NCBI GenBank assembly: GCA_934660965.1
Contig: CAKUIM010000044.1
Location: forward strand, 1-8,423
Direction: 5' to 3'
DNA length: 8,423 bases
DNA from: an uncultured Oscillospiraceae bacterium
GTDB taxonomy: Bacteria; Bacillota; Clostridia; Oscillospirales; Oscillospiraceae
Shown in pieces: positions 6,523-8,423 of this stretch. The notes below the pieces were generated by a model. That model was not told where the DNA came from and ran no database searches. It saw nothing but the letters and a program-made list of their open reading frames with translations. The translations under genes and the position numbers were made by a program. The first letter of the stretch is position 1. Each line of letters opens with the position of its first letter.

Positions 6523-6575
6523 AAAAAACCGCCGCCTGCAACTCAATAGGAGCCTGCAGGCGGCGGTCTTGCTTT

Positions 6576-6577
<2 letters not shown>
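6523..6577. terminator. Bidirectional terminator between the operon and the convergent regulator
   Basis: ACCGCCGCCTGCA (6528-6540) pairs perfectly with TGCAGGCGGCGGT (6555-6567) around a 14-base loop. On the + strand the stem is followed by TCTTGCTTTTT; on the - strand it is followed by TTTTTT (A-run 6523-6528). It can stop transcription from both the operon and the regulator gene. It lies 26 bases after the dehydrogenase stop, and its right edge overlaps the regulator's stop codon by two bases. Confidence 0.88.
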
Positions 6578-7991
<1,414 letters not shown>

Positions 7992-8157
7992 TTCCGGGAA
8001 GCTCCTTTCTTGCAGACTGGCTGACGCCGCGGCCCGGGAGATGAATGGGGGAATACACCCCCTCCGGCACGGCGGAGCAAAAGCAACAAAAACCAAGGGG
8101 CAGGGGTCGGCGTCCCTCTGAATGAATGCTGAAATACAGACAAGATAAAGAAAAGTC

Positions 8158-8186
8158 TTGCCATGGAAGCAGTTTTGTTTTATAAT
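8158..8186 (+). promoter_or_regulatory. Predicted housekeeping (sigma-A type) promoter for the downstream dehydrogenase
   Basis: TTGCCA (8158-8163) and TATAAT (8181-8186) are separated by exactly 17 bases, with a perfect -10 and 4 of 6 matches at -35. Transcription would start near 8193 and leave a leader of about 150 bases before ATG 8347. It is unlike the sigma-54 promoter of the importer operon, which suggests separate control. Confidence 0.6.
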
Positions 8187-8197
8187 AGAGAAACAGA

Positions 8198-8301
8198 ATA
8201 TCAGAAAAGCAGAGCGAAATCGGAGTAAACGCAGAAGGGGGGACGCCGCAGGACATTTCGGGGGTTTTATTTTATTTCTTCCAGTATATCAGAAAATCAG
8301 A
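8198..8301 (+). repeat. Two-copy direct repeat ATATCAGAAAAKCAGA
   Basis: Copies at 8198-8213 and 8286-8301 match at 15 of 16 positions (G versus T at position 12 of the repeat). The first begins just after the predicted start site of the promoter at 8158-8186. The second lies 46 bases before the next gene and overlaps a possible - strand -10 element. It could be a paired operator. The AT-rich composition makes chance similarity possible. Confidence 0.4.
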
Positions 8302-8346
8302 AAAATGCAAATGGAATTGTGGAATCTGAAGAAAGGAAGTTTTGTA

Positions 8347-8423
8347 ATGGAAATCAAGAACATTTGTGTAGTGGGCGGCGGCCGCATGGGCCGTCAGATC
8401 GCCCTGAACGCCGCCATCTACGG
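8347..8423 (+). CDS. 3-hydroxyacyl-CoA dehydrogenase-like protein, N-terminal end (partial)
   Basis: Twenty-five complete codons are visible before the window ends. The protein starts MEIKNICVVGGGRMGRQIAL, a beta-strand plus glycine-rich NAD(P)-binding loop (GGGRMG) followed by an alanine-rich helix (NAAIYG). This is the pattern of 3-hydroxyacyl-CoA dehydrogenases and related beta-hydroxyacid dehydrogenases. AAAGGAAG (8332-8339) lies 7 bases before the ATG, which supports the start. It is divergent from the sigma-54 activator gene. The exact subfamily and substrate cannot be told from this fragment; another Rossmann dehydrogenase family is possible. Confidence 0.75.
   Translation, partial: MEIKNICVVGGGRMGRQIALNAAIY

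Larger units (their letters stand above)
7992..8346. other. Divergent intergenic region between regulator and downstream dehydrogenase
   Basis: No gene is seen in these 355 bases. The half near the regulator is GC-rich and includes small hairpins (GGGGG/CCCCC at 8047-8062; CTCCG/CGGAG at 8062-8077) that would fall in the regulator's leader. The half near 8347 is AT-rich and contains a good + strand promoter (8158-8186), a direct repeat (8198-8213 and 8286-8301), and an inverted 9-mer, CGGCGTCCC (8108-8116) with GGGACGCCG (8240-8248). No convincing -24/-12 site was found on either strand. A weak - strand promoter, TTGCAT-16-TATACT, may lie at 8283-8310. Confidence 0.6.

Noticed and set aside
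7992..8096. 35-residue N-terminal extension of the activator
   Set aside because: No PAS-like sequence, GC-rich untranslated-looking DNA, and a strong ribosome binding site directly before ATG 7991.
8160..8180. Minus-strand TGGCAAG-N4-TTCT as a sigma-54 site for the regulator
   Set aside because: The essential GC of the -12 element is absent (TTCT instead of TTGC).

Overview
The window looks like a chromosomal segment from a GC-rich member of the Clostridia, such as an Oscillospiraceae-type gut anaerobe. This is an inference from four things: strong AAGGAGG-type ribosome binding sites, a typical clostridial lipoprotein signal peptide (MKKLAALILALVMC then LAAC), GC-rich coding sequence broken by AT-rich intergenic DNA, and a sigma-54 activator with a PAS sensor. 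No mobile element, tRNA, rRNA or CRISPR array was seen.

Layout. Bases 1-90 are the 3' end of a 3-hydroxyacyl-CoA dehydrogenase-like gene, closed by a strong intrinsic terminator (129-168). An AT-rich gap then holds a near-perfect sigma-54 (-24/-12) promoter at 297-313. It leads into a five-gene operon on the + strand: a ketopantoate reductase-family dehydrogenase (348-1418), a lipoprotein sugar-type substrate-binding protein (1511-2626), a double-ABC ATPase of the RbsA/MglA type (2836-4335), an RbsC-type permease (4356-5366) and a lambda-crystallin / L-gulonate / L-carnitine dehydrogenase-like enzyme (5509-6501). A hairpin at 6523-6577 ends this operon and also the convergent regulator gene. 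The regulator (6576-7991, - strand) is a PAS-AAA+-Fis sigma-54 activator. A 355-base divergent intergenic region separates it from another 3-hydroxyacyl-CoA dehydrogenase-like gene that starts at 8347 and runs off the window.

Working model (inference). The PAS activator senses a metabolite and drives the operon from the sigma-54 promoter. The ABC system imports a small polar substrate, possibly a sugar acid, polyol or hydroxy acid. The two NAD(P)-dependent dehydrogenases in the operon, perhaps with the flanking 3-hydroxyacyl-CoA dehydrogenase-like enzymes, oxidise or reduce it. The substrate cannot be read from the sequence. A complete importer, two unusual dehydrogenases, a dedicated activator and its matching promoter form a self-contained catabolic unit that I cannot match to a named pathway. 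Three gaps between operon genes carry GC-rich hairpins without a U-tract, which may set different mRNA levels for the individual genes.
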